Assembly: GCA_903959905.1 (NCBI GenBank) | Contig: CAJBYO010000053.1 | Coordinates: 1-64,000 of the forward strand | DNA from: an uncultured Bacteroidales bacterium | Lineage (GTDB): Bacteria > Bacteroidota > Bacteroidia > Bacteroidales > FEN-979 | Reading direction: 5' to 3' | DNA: 64,000 nt | In this document: one piece after another, positions 26,656-34,607 of the stretch | Layout: each line of letters begins with the position of its first letter | Position numbering within the stretch: the first letter of the stretch is position 1 | Notes under the pieces: model-generated | The model's database searches: none | Told to the model about the DNA's origin: nothing | What the model saw: the letters and a program-made list of their open reading frames with translations, nothing else | Made by a program: the position numbers and the translations under genes

Positions 26656-27391
26656 AGAAGCGCATGAAAATGTTCAGGAAGTCGGTCTTGCGGGTACGGG
26701 CAACCTGGAGGCAATTGCCGTTGCTCATGACTACTTCGCCTCCCTCGCCGCGGATATATTGCTTTACCTGCCGGAGGTTGATGAGGGTGGAATGGTGGAT
26801 GCGGAAGAAATGATAGTCACTGAGCAGGTCTTCAACATCACCAAGTGATTTGGAAAGCAGGATGTCGGTTTTGTCGGTCATGAACATGCGCGAATAACTG
26901 CCGTCGGCTGTGCAGTAAGCAATGTCGCTGATGGCGGTAAAGGTCAGCCCCTCATTGGTTGGAAGGGCAATGGTGTCGGGCAGTGTTTTGTTGTGCATCG
27001 CCGTTGCCATCTGTACCTGCGTTTTGCTGATGCTGTTCTGCTTGCTCTTTATCTTCCTGATCGCCGCCTCAAGATCCTCCCTGCTGATGGGCTTTAGCAG
27101 GTAATCAAGTGCACTGTATTTGATGGCCTTGATGGCATAGGAATCATAGGCGGTGGTGAAGATCACTTCAAAAAAGAGCTGCTCAAATTTTGCCAGCAGG
27201 TCAAAGCCGTTCAGAAACGGCATTTCAATATCCAGAAAAATGAAATCGGGCCGGTGATGCAATATTAAATCATATGCTTTCTGGGAATCATCGCAGGTTG
27301 CCATGACCTTCACATCCGGGAAATTCTTTTCAAGCTGTCCGGCCAACGTTTTGATGCAATGTTTTTCATCGTCAATTATGATGCATTTCAT
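26654..27391 (-). CDS. LytTR-family response regulator 2
   Basis: 245 residues: receiver domain at 2-120 (IDDE at 6-9, Asp54 in FLDIEMP, TTAYDSY, LLKP) and LytTR DNA-binding domain at about 140-243 (FFRIHHSTLINLRQV, LQVARTRKTDFL). It is collinear with regulator 1 and has the same receiver surface motifs, so the two may accept phosphate from the same set of kinases. It heads a unit with kinase 4. Its promoter (27444-27476) lacks the CTACCGGTTATCAA repeats found in front of regulator 1, so it should not be under the same control. That makes it the likely constitutive or upstream regulator, though this is inference. Confidence 0.95.
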   Translation of the reverse strand: MKCIIIDDEKHCIKTLAGQLEKNFPDVKVMATCDDSQKAYDLILHHRPDFIFLDIEMPFLNGFDLLAKFEQLFFEVIFTTAYDSYAIKAIKYSALDYLLKPISREDLEAAIRKIKSKQNSISKTQVQMATAMHNKTLPDTIALPTNEGLTFTAISDIAYCTADGSYSRMFMTDKTDILLSKSLGDVEDLLSDYHFFRIHHSTLINLRQVKQYIRGEGGEVVMSNGNCLQVARTRKTDFLNIFMRF

Positions 27392-27443
27392 CGTGTTCAG
27401 GTGTTTGTTGCGTGTTTAATTCCCGTCACCGACTCTGACACAC

Positions 27444-27476
27444 CAAAGTTATGTTTATTTTTTATCAAATACCAAA
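27444..27476 (-). promoter_or_regulatory. candidate promoter of regulator 2
   Basis: On the minus strand TTTG (27473-27476) is followed after 21 bases by TAACTTTG (27444-27451), fitting the Bacteroidota -33/-7 consensus. The predicted start is about 45-50 bases before the ATG at 27391. No CTACCGGTTATCAA direct repeat precedes it. Confidence 0.5.
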
Positions 27477-27557
27477 AGTTGAATACTATTAATTTTCCTT
27501 CCGGTGAAATGCAGGAAATTATTGAAACTGGCATTACCGTTGCTGAATTCAATTGTT

Positions 27558-27565
27558 TATCTTTG
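27558..27565 (+). promoter_or_regulatory. candidate -7 box of the T9SS gene at 27615
   Basis: TATCTTTG matches TAnnTTTG about 50 bases before the start codon. A convincing TTTG is not seen at the right distance upstream. Confidence 0.35.
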
Positions 27566-27614
27566 TTTGACTTTTGTCAATTTCAATATTTTCCCACGCT
27601 CAACAATCACTTCC

Positions 27615-30563
27615 ATGAGAAAAATGTGCCCTTTACCTGTCATGCTGCTTTTATTTTTACTGACTTCACTGAACGGTTTCTCCCAATGGAGCACCAATCC
27701 TGCTGTGAACAACACGATCTGCGGACTTTCGGGCGAAGAGGCCATTCCCAAGATCGCCACCTGCCCCAACGGGGATACCTATATCGGGTATTTTTCCAAT
27801 GAAAGCGGCAACTACAACGTACGGCTACAGCGACTGGATGCACTGGGCAATATATTATGGGTCCCGAACGGTATCCTGATCAGCACCCATTCGCAGGAGA
27901 CATGGCTTACCGACTGGGATATGACCTGCGACGGAGCCAACCACGCCATTCTCGCTTTCAACGATATACGTACCGGCAATACCAACGTGGTGGCATACCG
28001 TATTTCTCCCTCAGGTGGTTTTGTATGGGGCGCAGATGGTATCATGCTTTCCAATACAACCGCTTTCAACGCGGCGCCCAAAGTGGTGGCCACTTCGGCA
28101 GGAAATATAGTGGTGGCATGGTCGGCCGACAACGTCAGCATCATGCAGAAACTGAGCCCGTCGGGCACCCTTCTGTGGGGACCTGCAGGGATCACGATAT
28201 CCTCCGCCAACCGGATCACCTGGCCGCAGCTGATGCCGGTAGGCACCGACGAGATCATCCTGAAATATTTCGATGATGTGGGTCCGGTCAATGCGCCTAC
28301 CCGCCATGTTCTTGCACAACGGTATAACGCCTCAGGCACTGCGGTTTGGAGCAGTCCGGCCAATGTTTCCCTGGCAGGAGGAATCTCAGCCTGGACCCAG
28401 ATATTTCCTTTCATCAACGACGGCAGCGACGGTTTCTACATGGCCTGGCACGACGACCGCGACAACAACATGCGGGCAAGTGTTTTTGTGCAGCATATCA
28501 GCAATTCCGGAGTGGTCCTTTATCCCACCAATGGGGTGGAGGCATCCTCGGCATCTTCCATGAACCACTATTATCCGCAACTGGCCCTGCCTCCCGGATC
28601 AACAGATGTGTTTGTTTACTGGAATGAGATGAATGCGAACCAGAACAATTGGGGGATCTTCGGGCAGAAAATCAATTCAGCCGGGGTAAATCAATGGGGT
28701 GGCACCGGCATGACCTTCATCCCGGTCTCCTCCACCAATGTTTATCCGTATGAGGCGAGAAACAGTCCAACGGATATGATCGTGATTTTTGAGCAGTATG
28801 ACAATGCCATCAACGGCCAGATCAAGGCAATGCGAATCTCTCCTTCCGGAGCGATGTTGTGGACTCCGGCCCAGAAAGACATCTGCACGGTTTCGTCGGA
28901 AAAGATCCACCCGGTGGTGAACGAATTCGGCAACAACCAGTGGATCGCAGCCTGGGAAGACACCCGCAACGGCAATTCCGACATCATTGCGCAAAACATC
29001 CAGCTCGACGGCAGCCTGGGGCCATCGTTCTCAGGAACCATTGCCGGAACGATCACCCTCAACGGAGGAACAGGAAATGTCACACAGGCAACAGTCACGG
29101 CCGGAACAGCTACCGCCCACCCGGATGCCACAGGATATTACTCCATGGTGGTGCCCAACGGTACCTATACCGTCACGGCCAGCCTTTCGGGGTATATCTC
29201 CTCGTCGCAGTCAAACGTGGTGGTAACCACCAACCAGACATCAACGGTCAATCTCACCCTTATTCCGGTGCCGACCGGTTATATCTCGGGAACCGTAACG
29301 ATTGTCAACGGCTTCGGGATCTTGACCAGTGTGACCGTAAGTGCCGGTGTAACCACGACTCATCCTGACCAGTTCGGTCACTACACACTGGCTGTTCCAC
29401 CCGGCACCTATGATGTGATCGCCTCCCTGGCGGCTTACATCCCCGACACTGTGCAGAATGTTACGGTAGCCAACCAGCAAACGATCAACAATGTGAACCT
29501 CTCACTCAGCCTGGCCCCCACCAACGGGCTGATGACCGGAACAGTTACACTGAATGGAGGAACAGGCGATGTCACCCAGACAATCGTCAGCGCTGGCGGC
29601 GGCGTTGCTACAACCAGCCCCAACGCCAGCGGCTTCTATACGCTTGACCTGCCTGCCGGGAATTATGATGTAACTGCAAGCCTTACCGGTTATGCACCCC
29701 AGATGCTGATCGGCGTGCCGGTGGTGGTGAGCCAGACCACGGCCAATGTCAATTTTACCCTTGTTCCGCTGGCCGGGTCGGGGCATATCCAGGGACATGT
29801 AACCATTGCCGGTGAACCGGCCAATGTAACCCTGGCGGATGTTTCCGCAGGCGGCTATTCAACCCATCCGGATGCGTCGGGTAATTATGACCTGACAGTT
29901 CCGGCAGGAACGTATACTGTTACTGCAACCCATCCTTATACCACCACCCAGGCGATCAGCAATGTGCTTGTAACTTCCGGGCAGAATACAACGGGGGTTA
30001 ATTTTACACTCACGGTGAACCGGGCTGATATGATCTGCAAGGCAGTCAGCAACCTTGGTCAAACCCTCAACAATGTGACGGTGGTGATCCAGGGGCCGGA
30101 AGGGCCATACCAGGGTACCATCCTGAACGATTCACTGGTATTCATGCATGTTCCCTATGGCGTGTTCACCGGAACAGCCACAGGTTTTGGCGCGCCGGTA
30201 TTGAGCGATACCACCATCAACGCGAGTAACCACCGGCTGATCTTTGTTTTTTACCTGGATGGAACTCCTGAAAGGGAATCTGGATTGTCGGTTAAAGTTG
30301 TTCCCAACCCGGCCGGAAATGACAGCCGGGTATGCTTTACACTGCCGGTTGCCGGTCAGTGGACCATGGAAATTGTGGATGCCCGGGGCGTCACAGTCAC
30401 TGAGATTTCAAAACACGTGGATGCCGGTAGTTACAGTCTTCCGCTCAGGGAGGTAACCATGAACAACCGGTTAGCGGCTGGCATCTACTGTATAAGATTA
30501 CGTTGTGACAGCGGGCAGGCTGCATTGTGTAAAATGGTTTATTCTGCAAATCAGGAGTTCTGA
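27615..30563 (+). CDS. T9SS protein with propeller-like head and five carboxypeptidase-regulatory-like repeats
   Basis: 982 residues from MRKMCPLPVM; the frame opens 37 codons earlier, but only this Met gives a signal peptide (to about 24, NGFSQ). Residues 25-450 form repeats such as GNILWVPNGILIS, GTLLWGPAGITIS and GAMLWTPAQKDIC, close to the first half of the protein at 54222. About 455-830 holds five CarboxypepD_reg-like beta-sandwich repeats (GTIAGTITLNGGTGNVTQ, GYYSMVVPNGTYTVTASL). The C-terminus is a T9SS domain (VKVVPNPAGNDSRVCF to ALCKMVYSANQEF). It is likely a surface-displayed binding protein; no catalytic motif seen. It is divergent from regulator 2 with 223 bp between start codons. 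Confidence 0.9.
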   Translation: MRKMCPLPVMLLLFLLTSLNGFSQWSTNPAVNNTICGLSGEEAIPKIATCPNGDTYIGYFSNESGNYNVRLQRLDALGNILWVPNGILISTHSQETWLTDWDMTCDGANHAILAFNDIRTGNTNVVAYRISPSGGFVWGADGIMLSNTTAFNAAPKVVATSAGNIVVAWSADNVSIMQKLSPSGTLLWGPAGITISSANRITWPQLMPVGTDEIILKYFDDVGPVNAPTRHVLAQRYNASGTAVWSSPANVSLAGGISAWTQIFPFINDGSDGFYMAWHDDRDNNMRASVFVQHISNSGVVLYPTNGVEASSASSMNHYYPQLALPPGSTDVFVYWNEMNANQNNWGIFGQKINSAGVNQWGGTGMTFIPVSSTNVYPYEARNSPTDMIVIFEQYDNAINGQIKAMRISPSGAMLWTPAQKDICTVSSEKIHPVVNEFGNNQWIAAWEDTRNGNSDIIAQNIQLDGSLGPSFSGTIAGTITLNGGTGNVTQATVTAGTATAHPDATGYYSMVVPNGTYTVTASLSGYISSSQSNVVVTTNQTSTVNLTLIPVPTGYISGTVTIVNGFGILTSVTVSAGVTTTHPDQFGHYTLAVPPGTYDVIASLAAYIPDTVQNVTVANQQTINNVNLSLSLAPTNGLMTGTVTLNGGTGDVTQTIVSAGGGVATTSPNASGFYTLDLPAGNYDVTASLTGYAPQMLIGVPVVVSQTTANVNFTLVPLAGSGHIQGHVTIAGEPANVTLADVSAGGYSTHPDASGNYDLTVPAGTYTVTATHPYTTTQAISNVLVTSGQNTTGVNFTLTVNRADMICKAVSNLGQTLNNVTVVIQGPEGPYQGTILNDSLVFMHVPYGVFTGTATGFGAPVLSDTTINASNHRLIFVFYLDGTPERESGLSVKVVPNPAGNDSRVCFTLPVAGQWTMEIVDARGVTVTEISKHVDAGSYSLPLREVTMNNRLAAGIYCIRLRCDSGQAALCKMVYSANQEF

Positions 30564-30635
30564 GATATCGCGGCCATTTTTTACCGCAGAGGCGCAGAGG
30601 CGCAGAGGTGCAAAAATTAACATTGTCGATCAGGC

Positions 30636-31085
30636 GTGAAATCAGTATTAATATTCTTTCTTCTGTTCTTTTCGGGTTTTAGCGGATTCGCATTCGGATT
30701 CCCCGCGGAGATTCCCTTGTCGTTTCCTCCCGCCGATTCTTCAAACTTGAAAGAAAGTAAAACGCAGGACACAGTTTTACAATATAATACGGCAGGGTCG
30801 TATGGCCTGTTCCTCAACGGGATCAGGACGAATCTTCAGTACAACAATTACAATGTTTCAGCCAATAACAGCTACAGGAATTACAACGGGTAAAGGGCGC
30901 ACAGCTATGAAGGTTCCCACAGTTTTGACCTGGTACCGGAAGCAAAGCCAACGGAAAATTCACGACAATATTTTTGACCGGATCTATGTGGGTTATGCCA
31001 ACGTCAACTGGCGGACAGGCGTTTTTATGACGCAGGTGCCCCAAGGACTTTCTATGGGTCGGTGAATGTGGCATTTGTTTTTTAA
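30636..31085 (+). pseudogene. remnant of a TonB-receptor-like outer-membrane protein
   Basis: An 85-codon frame starts with a signal peptide (LFFSGFSGFAFGFP), runs to RNYNG and stops. Beyond the stop the same frame reads RAHSYEGSHSFDLVPEA to another stop. In other frames the sequence continues RIYVGYANVNWRTG and then RRFYDAGAPRTFYGSVNVAF, ending VF and TAA at 31083. The last stretch resembles the C-terminal strand of TonB-dependent receptors (AP-RTFY-G, final aromatic). A full receptor has over 600 residues, so nearly everything is lost. Preceding it (30572-30612) is a short GCGCAGAGGCGCAGAGG repeat. Confidence 0.6.
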
Positions 31086-31272
31086 TTACACAGAGAACCA
31101 CAGAGAAGACACAGAGAATCACAGAGTTTAATGTCAACATGTGTTTAAGTGAATCAGGATAAATATTTCCGGCGGTTTGATCAGCAAACAAATTAACATT
31201 ACTCCTGTTAATATTGACAAGAGTTTTTATTCTCTGTGGCTCTCTGTGACTTCTCTGTGACTCTCTGTGTAA
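31086..31272. repeat. long imperfect hairpin of CACAGAGAA words
   Basis: The left arm 31086-31126 (TTACACAGAGAACCACAGAG onward) and right arm 31229-31272 pair over about 40 bp with a few mismatches; the loop is about 100 bases. It lies just after the receptor remnant and may be its old terminator. The CACAGAGAAGACACAGAG word recurs in the hairpin at 36075. The region from 31273 to 31614 has no gene that I can support. Confidence 0.75.
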
Positions 31273-31375
31273 CTATTTGTTTTTCATTAGTTTTCATGAC
31301 TATGCTCGAAAATAAATCAACTAAATTATGACCAGGCAACAAGGGCCGGATATGATGGTCAAAAGCATGAAAAAC

Positions 31376-31406
31376 TTGTACCGTCTCATTGAATTCGGTA
31401 TCTTTG
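31376..31406 (+). promoter_or_regulatory. candidate promoter of sialidase-like gene
   Basis: TTG (31376-31378), 20 bases, then TATCTTTG (31399-31406). It fits the Bacteroidota pattern but would leave a leader of about 200 bases before the ATG at 31615. Confidence 0.35.
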
Positions 31407-31614
31407 ATAGTATCAAATGATCGTATCAATGAAACCACCCATCCGATAACACAATCAATTCTTGCCAGAACAGCATAAATTTCCGAGCCGGCCGGGATCC
31501 ATAAAAAGGAGTAGATTTAAACCTCTTTTAAATCACTCGCAAGAGATTTGACAGAGGACAGTGCCAAACGGATCTACTATTAGCGATACTACTTAAAAAA
31601 TTAACGAAATATCA

Positions 31615-33252
31615 ATGAGACCTCTATTTCTATCTTTCCTGTTACTTTTCGCCTCTGGGTTCATTTCAGCTCAGCCATTGTCAGGTGAAAACTTCCCATT
31701 AAATATTGGGAAGAATTACCGGATATATCCCAGCCATGTAGCGCAGACAGAGGTTTTCCTTGTAAAAAGCCCCATTGACCAGAATGTGATGTTTGCCGGT
31801 TGCAACACCATCAACTTTGTGCCGTTTTTCATCAGCGAGGGAATATACACCACCGTCAACGGCGGCGCTACCTGGCAGGGCAATGACACTTGTACCGGGG
31901 AACCCATTGCGTTTCATGGAGGTGATCCGGGAATCACCATCGACAAAAACGGCACGTTTATCCTTACCCGCCTGGGACGGTCGCCGTTTATCGGCCTCTA
32001 TTCCCATTATTCCTATGATCACGGTGAAACCTGGTCATCGCAGAAAGTGATCTCCACCGACGACCTGGAACGGGCGGCGCTGGCCACCGATGCCAATCCG
32101 GCCAGTGCTTACTACGGCAGAACCTATGCTGCCTGGGTGAAATTCGCCACCCCGTTTCCACTCATGTTTACCTCTACCGACAACGGGGCACAAACCTGGG
32201 CAGTGCAAAGGCAGATCAACAGTCCGGCGAACCGCAGTGCAGGCGGCGACCTAACCGTCGGGCCGAACGGGGAGGTTTACCTGTGCTGGGCAGGGGTGAC
32301 AGATATTTCCCCTTTCAAGGAGGTGATGGTCGGGTTCGCTTCTTCAACCAACGGGGGAGCCGACTGGCAGATCAAAGAGAATGCTTTCAGCGTGAACGGA
32401 ATTACCGGCATCCTCGCAAACAAGAACAATATCCGGGTGAACGGGCTTCCCAGCATCGCGGTTGATACGACCCACGGCCCGCGCCGGGGATGGATCTACA
32501 TCATCACCGGTCAGAAAGACCTGGCACCTGCCGGCAGCGACCCCGACATCGTGATGTACCGCTCGGCAGATGGGGGAACCACCTGGTCGCCGGGAATACG
32601 GGTGAACCATGATGCGCTCAACAACGGCAAGACCCAGTATTTCCCGAATATCCACATTGATAAGTTTGGCGCTGTAAACGTCATTTTTTACGATGACCGG
32701 AGCACTACCAATGATTCCACCGGTGTTTTCCTTGCGAGGTCCGTTGATGGCGGCGATACCTGGAAGGAGTATGAAATAAGCGACCATCATTTTGAACCCT
32801 TACCCATCGGCGGGCTCGGGCAGGGGTACCAGGGCGATATCATTGACCTTACCTCCAACGATTCAAAAATCTGGGCAGTGTGGATGGACAATTCAACAGG
32901 GACATACCAGATTTGGACGGTCCCCATTGAATTTGCAAACCTGGATGGTGTTGATGAAGGGCAGCAAGCCGGTTCCATGCTCCTGGCACAGAATTATCCC
33001 AACCCTTTCAGCACGAAAACAAGGATCGGTTATCGGGTTCCCGCTTCAGGCCAGGTTTCATTAAAAGTGTTTGACATGTATGGCGCGCTGGTGGCGGAAC
33101 CGGTAAATGAATACAAATCACCGGGTTTTTATGAAGTGACATTCAATCCAAAGGAGATTCAGGACCAGGCTCAGTTTAAGGCCGGAATCTATTTTTACCG
33201 GCTTACACTGAACGACCGGGTGGAGACGAGGAGGATGATATACTTTAAATGA
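31615..33252 (+). CDS. T9SS sialidase-like BNR-repeat protein
   Basis: 545 residues. Signal peptide 1-20 (GFISAQ), then a six-bladed-propeller type region (about 30-440) with Asp-box motifs: YDHGETWSSQ, TNGGADWQ, DGGTTWSPG, DGGDTWKEY. The end is a T9SS domain (LAQNYPNPFSTKTRIGYRV to RRMIYFK). Asp boxes are structural in exo-alpha-sialidases and related propellers. I do not see the full sialidase catalytic set (arginine triad, FRIP) with certainty, so it may bind glycans without cleaving. It is a surface or secreted protein, transcribed alone and followed by the hairpin at 33283. Confidence 0.88.
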   Translation: MRPLFLSFLLLFASGFISAQPLSGENFPLNIGKNYRIYPSHVAQTEVFLVKSPIDQNVMFAGCNTINFVPFFISEGIYTTVNGGATWQGNDTCTGEPIAFHGGDPGITIDKNGTFILTRLGRSPFIGLYSHYSYDHGETWSSQKVISTDDLERAALATDANPASAYYGRTYAAWVKFATPFPLMFTSTDNGAQTWAVQRQINSPANRSAGGDLTVGPNGEVYLCWAGVTDISPFKEVMVGFASSTNGGADWQIKENAFSVNGITGILANKNNIRVNGLPSIAVDTTHGPRRGWIYIITGQKDLAPAGSDPDIVMYRSADGGTTWSPGIRVNHDALNNGKTQYFPNIHIDKFGAVNVIFYDDRSTTNDSTGVFLARSVDGGDTWKEYEISDHHFEPLPIGGLGQGYQGDIIDLTSNDSKIWAVWMDNSTGTYQIWTVPIEFANLDGVDEGQQAGSMLLAQNYPNPFSTKTRIGYRVPASGQVSLKVFDMYGALVAEPVNEYKSPGFYEVTFNPKEIQDQAQFKAGIYFYRLTLNDRVETRRMIYFK

Positions 33253-33282
33253 CCTGGGAAATGTCAGTGGGTTTTTTAAATA

Positions 33283-33384
33283 AAACCACTAAGGCACGGA
33301 GGGCACTCAGAAGCACTAAGAAAAGAAGATTACCTGATGGTTGACCCTTAGTGCTTCTGAGTGCCCTTAGTGCCTCAGTGGTTA
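33283..33384. terminator. hairpin downstream of sialidase-like gene
   Basis: The arms 33283-33320 and 33347-33384 pair, with a perfect inner 20 bp (GGGCACTCAGAAGCACTAAG and its complement), a 26-base loop, and then GGTTAAAAAATC. It consists of CACTAAGG-type words, a dispersed repeat style different from the hairpins at 3328 and 36075. Likely terminator. Confidence 0.7.
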
Positions 33385-33466
33385 AAAAATCAGTGTTCTC
33401 AAAATAGTTTCTGATTTTCTTCCTTCACTAAGGTATGCTAATGATCAATCAAATAAGACTTTAACC

Positions 33467-34252
33467 ATGCGAAAATCGAACATCAAGCCTTTTTTGTGGT
33501 TGTTTCTGGGTTTCCTATTTGTGATGCCTGTTCTGACAATTGCCCAGTCATCCTTGCGCTTTAACTATGAAAAATACACCAACAGCAAAGGCGACACCCT
33601 CAACTACCGGTTCCTTTTCCCGGATTATGATACCCTGCGCAAATACCCGCTGGTGATTTTTCTGCACGGATCCGGTGAACGGGGCAACGACAACGAAGCA
33701 CAGCTGAAATGGGGTGTTATGAATTTTGCGACAGACCAGGCGATGGCGATGTATCCTGCGTTTGTCATCGCGCCGCAGTGCCCTGATAACCAGGATTGGT
33801 CAAACTTTGATGAGAATGAGAAGACCCGGGAAGTTCGCCTGCGCAGCACCCCTGCCAAACCCCTGCAACTTGTGATCGAACTAATTCACAAACTGATCAA
33901 AGACTTTTCAGTGGATACAAACCGCATCTATATCACCGGTCTGTCTTCAGGGGGCCAGGGCACCTACGACGCCATTGAGCGGTATCCCCGTTTGTTTGCC
34001 GCAGCAGTTCCGGTTTGCGGCAATGGTGATGCGTCAAAGGCGGCATCCATCGCCCACATCCCGATCTGGATCTTTCATGGCTCTGAAGATTCAGGCATCA
34101 ATCCGCTCTATTCGCTGGATATGATCACTGCTTTATCAAAAGCCGGGTCAAAAGCCGGGCTGACCTATTATCCCGGCGTGGGGCATTTTTCATGGCTGGC
34201 GGCATACAGCGACCCGCTGCTGATGGAGTGGCTGTTCAGGCAGCACAAATAA
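33467..34252 (+). CDS. secreted alpha/beta-hydrolase (esterase-like)
   Basis: 261 residues. Signal peptide or anchor 1-27 (LTIAQS), then a complete alpha/beta-hydrolase domain of the PHB-depolymerase/dienelactone hydrolase-like type. It shows FLHGSGERG (oxyanion region, about 65-73), nucleophile Ser160 in GLSSGGQG, likely acid Asp208 in HGSEDSG, and His240 in GVGHFSW. GERGNDN and APQCP are typical of secreted carboxyl-ester hydrolases in Bacteroidota that act on feruloyl or acetyl esters or on polyesters. Substrate not decidable here. No T9SS tail, so probably periplasmic. It has its own region between the hairpins at 33283 and 34379. Confidence 0.9.
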   Translation: MRKSNIKPFLWLFLGFLFVMPVLTIAQSSLRFNYEKYTNSKGDTLNYRFLFPDYDTLRKYPLVIFLHGSGERGNDNEAQLKWGVMNFATDQAMAMYPAFVIAPQCPDNQDWSNFDENEKTREVRLRSTPAKPLQLVIELIHKLIKDFSVDTNRIYITGLSSGGQGTYDAIERYPRLFAAAVPVCGNGDASKAASIAHIPIWIFHGSEDSGINPLYSLDMITALSKAGSKAGLTYYPGVGHFSWLAAYSDPLLMEWLFRQHK

Positions 34253-34378
34253 AATGCAGTCGTAAGCAACCGTAAACCTGATCGCTTTCCCGGCAGGTTA
34301 TGATTGGAAAGCGCAAGCATTAAAAGAAGTTGCCCTTCCGGGGAAGAGAGGGATCACCTTCATAATGATAAACAGAAT

Positions 34379-34410
34379 AAGCGGGTGGCTCATACCGGAG
34401 CCACCCGCTT
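34379..34410. terminator. GC-rich terminator hairpin
   Basis: AAGCGGGTGGCT (34379-34390) pairs perfectly with AGCCACCCGCTT (34399-34410) over an 8-base loop, followed by ATTTATT. It lies between the convergent hydrolase gene and the PepSY-like remnant, so it may serve both directions. The 126 bases from 34253 to here hold nothing convincing. Confidence 0.85.
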
Positions 34411-34424
34411 ATTTATTAACCGTC

Positions 34425-34607
34425 CTATTTCTTTACCTTTAACGGCGTCTTCTTTAAAACATCGCCTTTGGGAGAGAACTTGACCTCAAAACCCTCATGC
34501 GCCTTCTTTAAATTCATCTCGTAGTTCACGACCTTATCCGGGCCTTCATTTTTGGTGATCCCGGTGATGGAGCATCCGACAAAGTTCGTTGCAGCAGATA
34601 TTAATAC
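34425..34607 (-). pseudogene. 3' remnant of a PepSY-like secreted protein
   Basis: Directly after the transporter stop codon, the same frame stays open and reads SAATNFVGCSITGITKNEG, then VVNYEMNLKKAHEGFEVKFS and PKGDVLKKTPLKVKK, ending in TAG (34425-34427). The second half matches the last strands of PepSY-like (beta-lactamase-inhibitor-like) domains, where an acidic/lysine-rich strand precedes GxVLKK. There is no start codon or signal peptide left. It appears to be the tail of a gene whose front was deleted when the transporter came to lie upstream. Confidence 0.65.

Noticed and set aside
26571..26714. Upstream extension of kinase 4
   Set aside because: The added residues (HSHIRHSHIHYSHIR) are translated repeat words and overlap the end of the regulator gene.
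34253..34378. Frame reading FPAGYDWKAQALKEVALPG after the hydrolase gene
   Set aside because: Short, without start codon or recognisable family; could be chance or very old debris.
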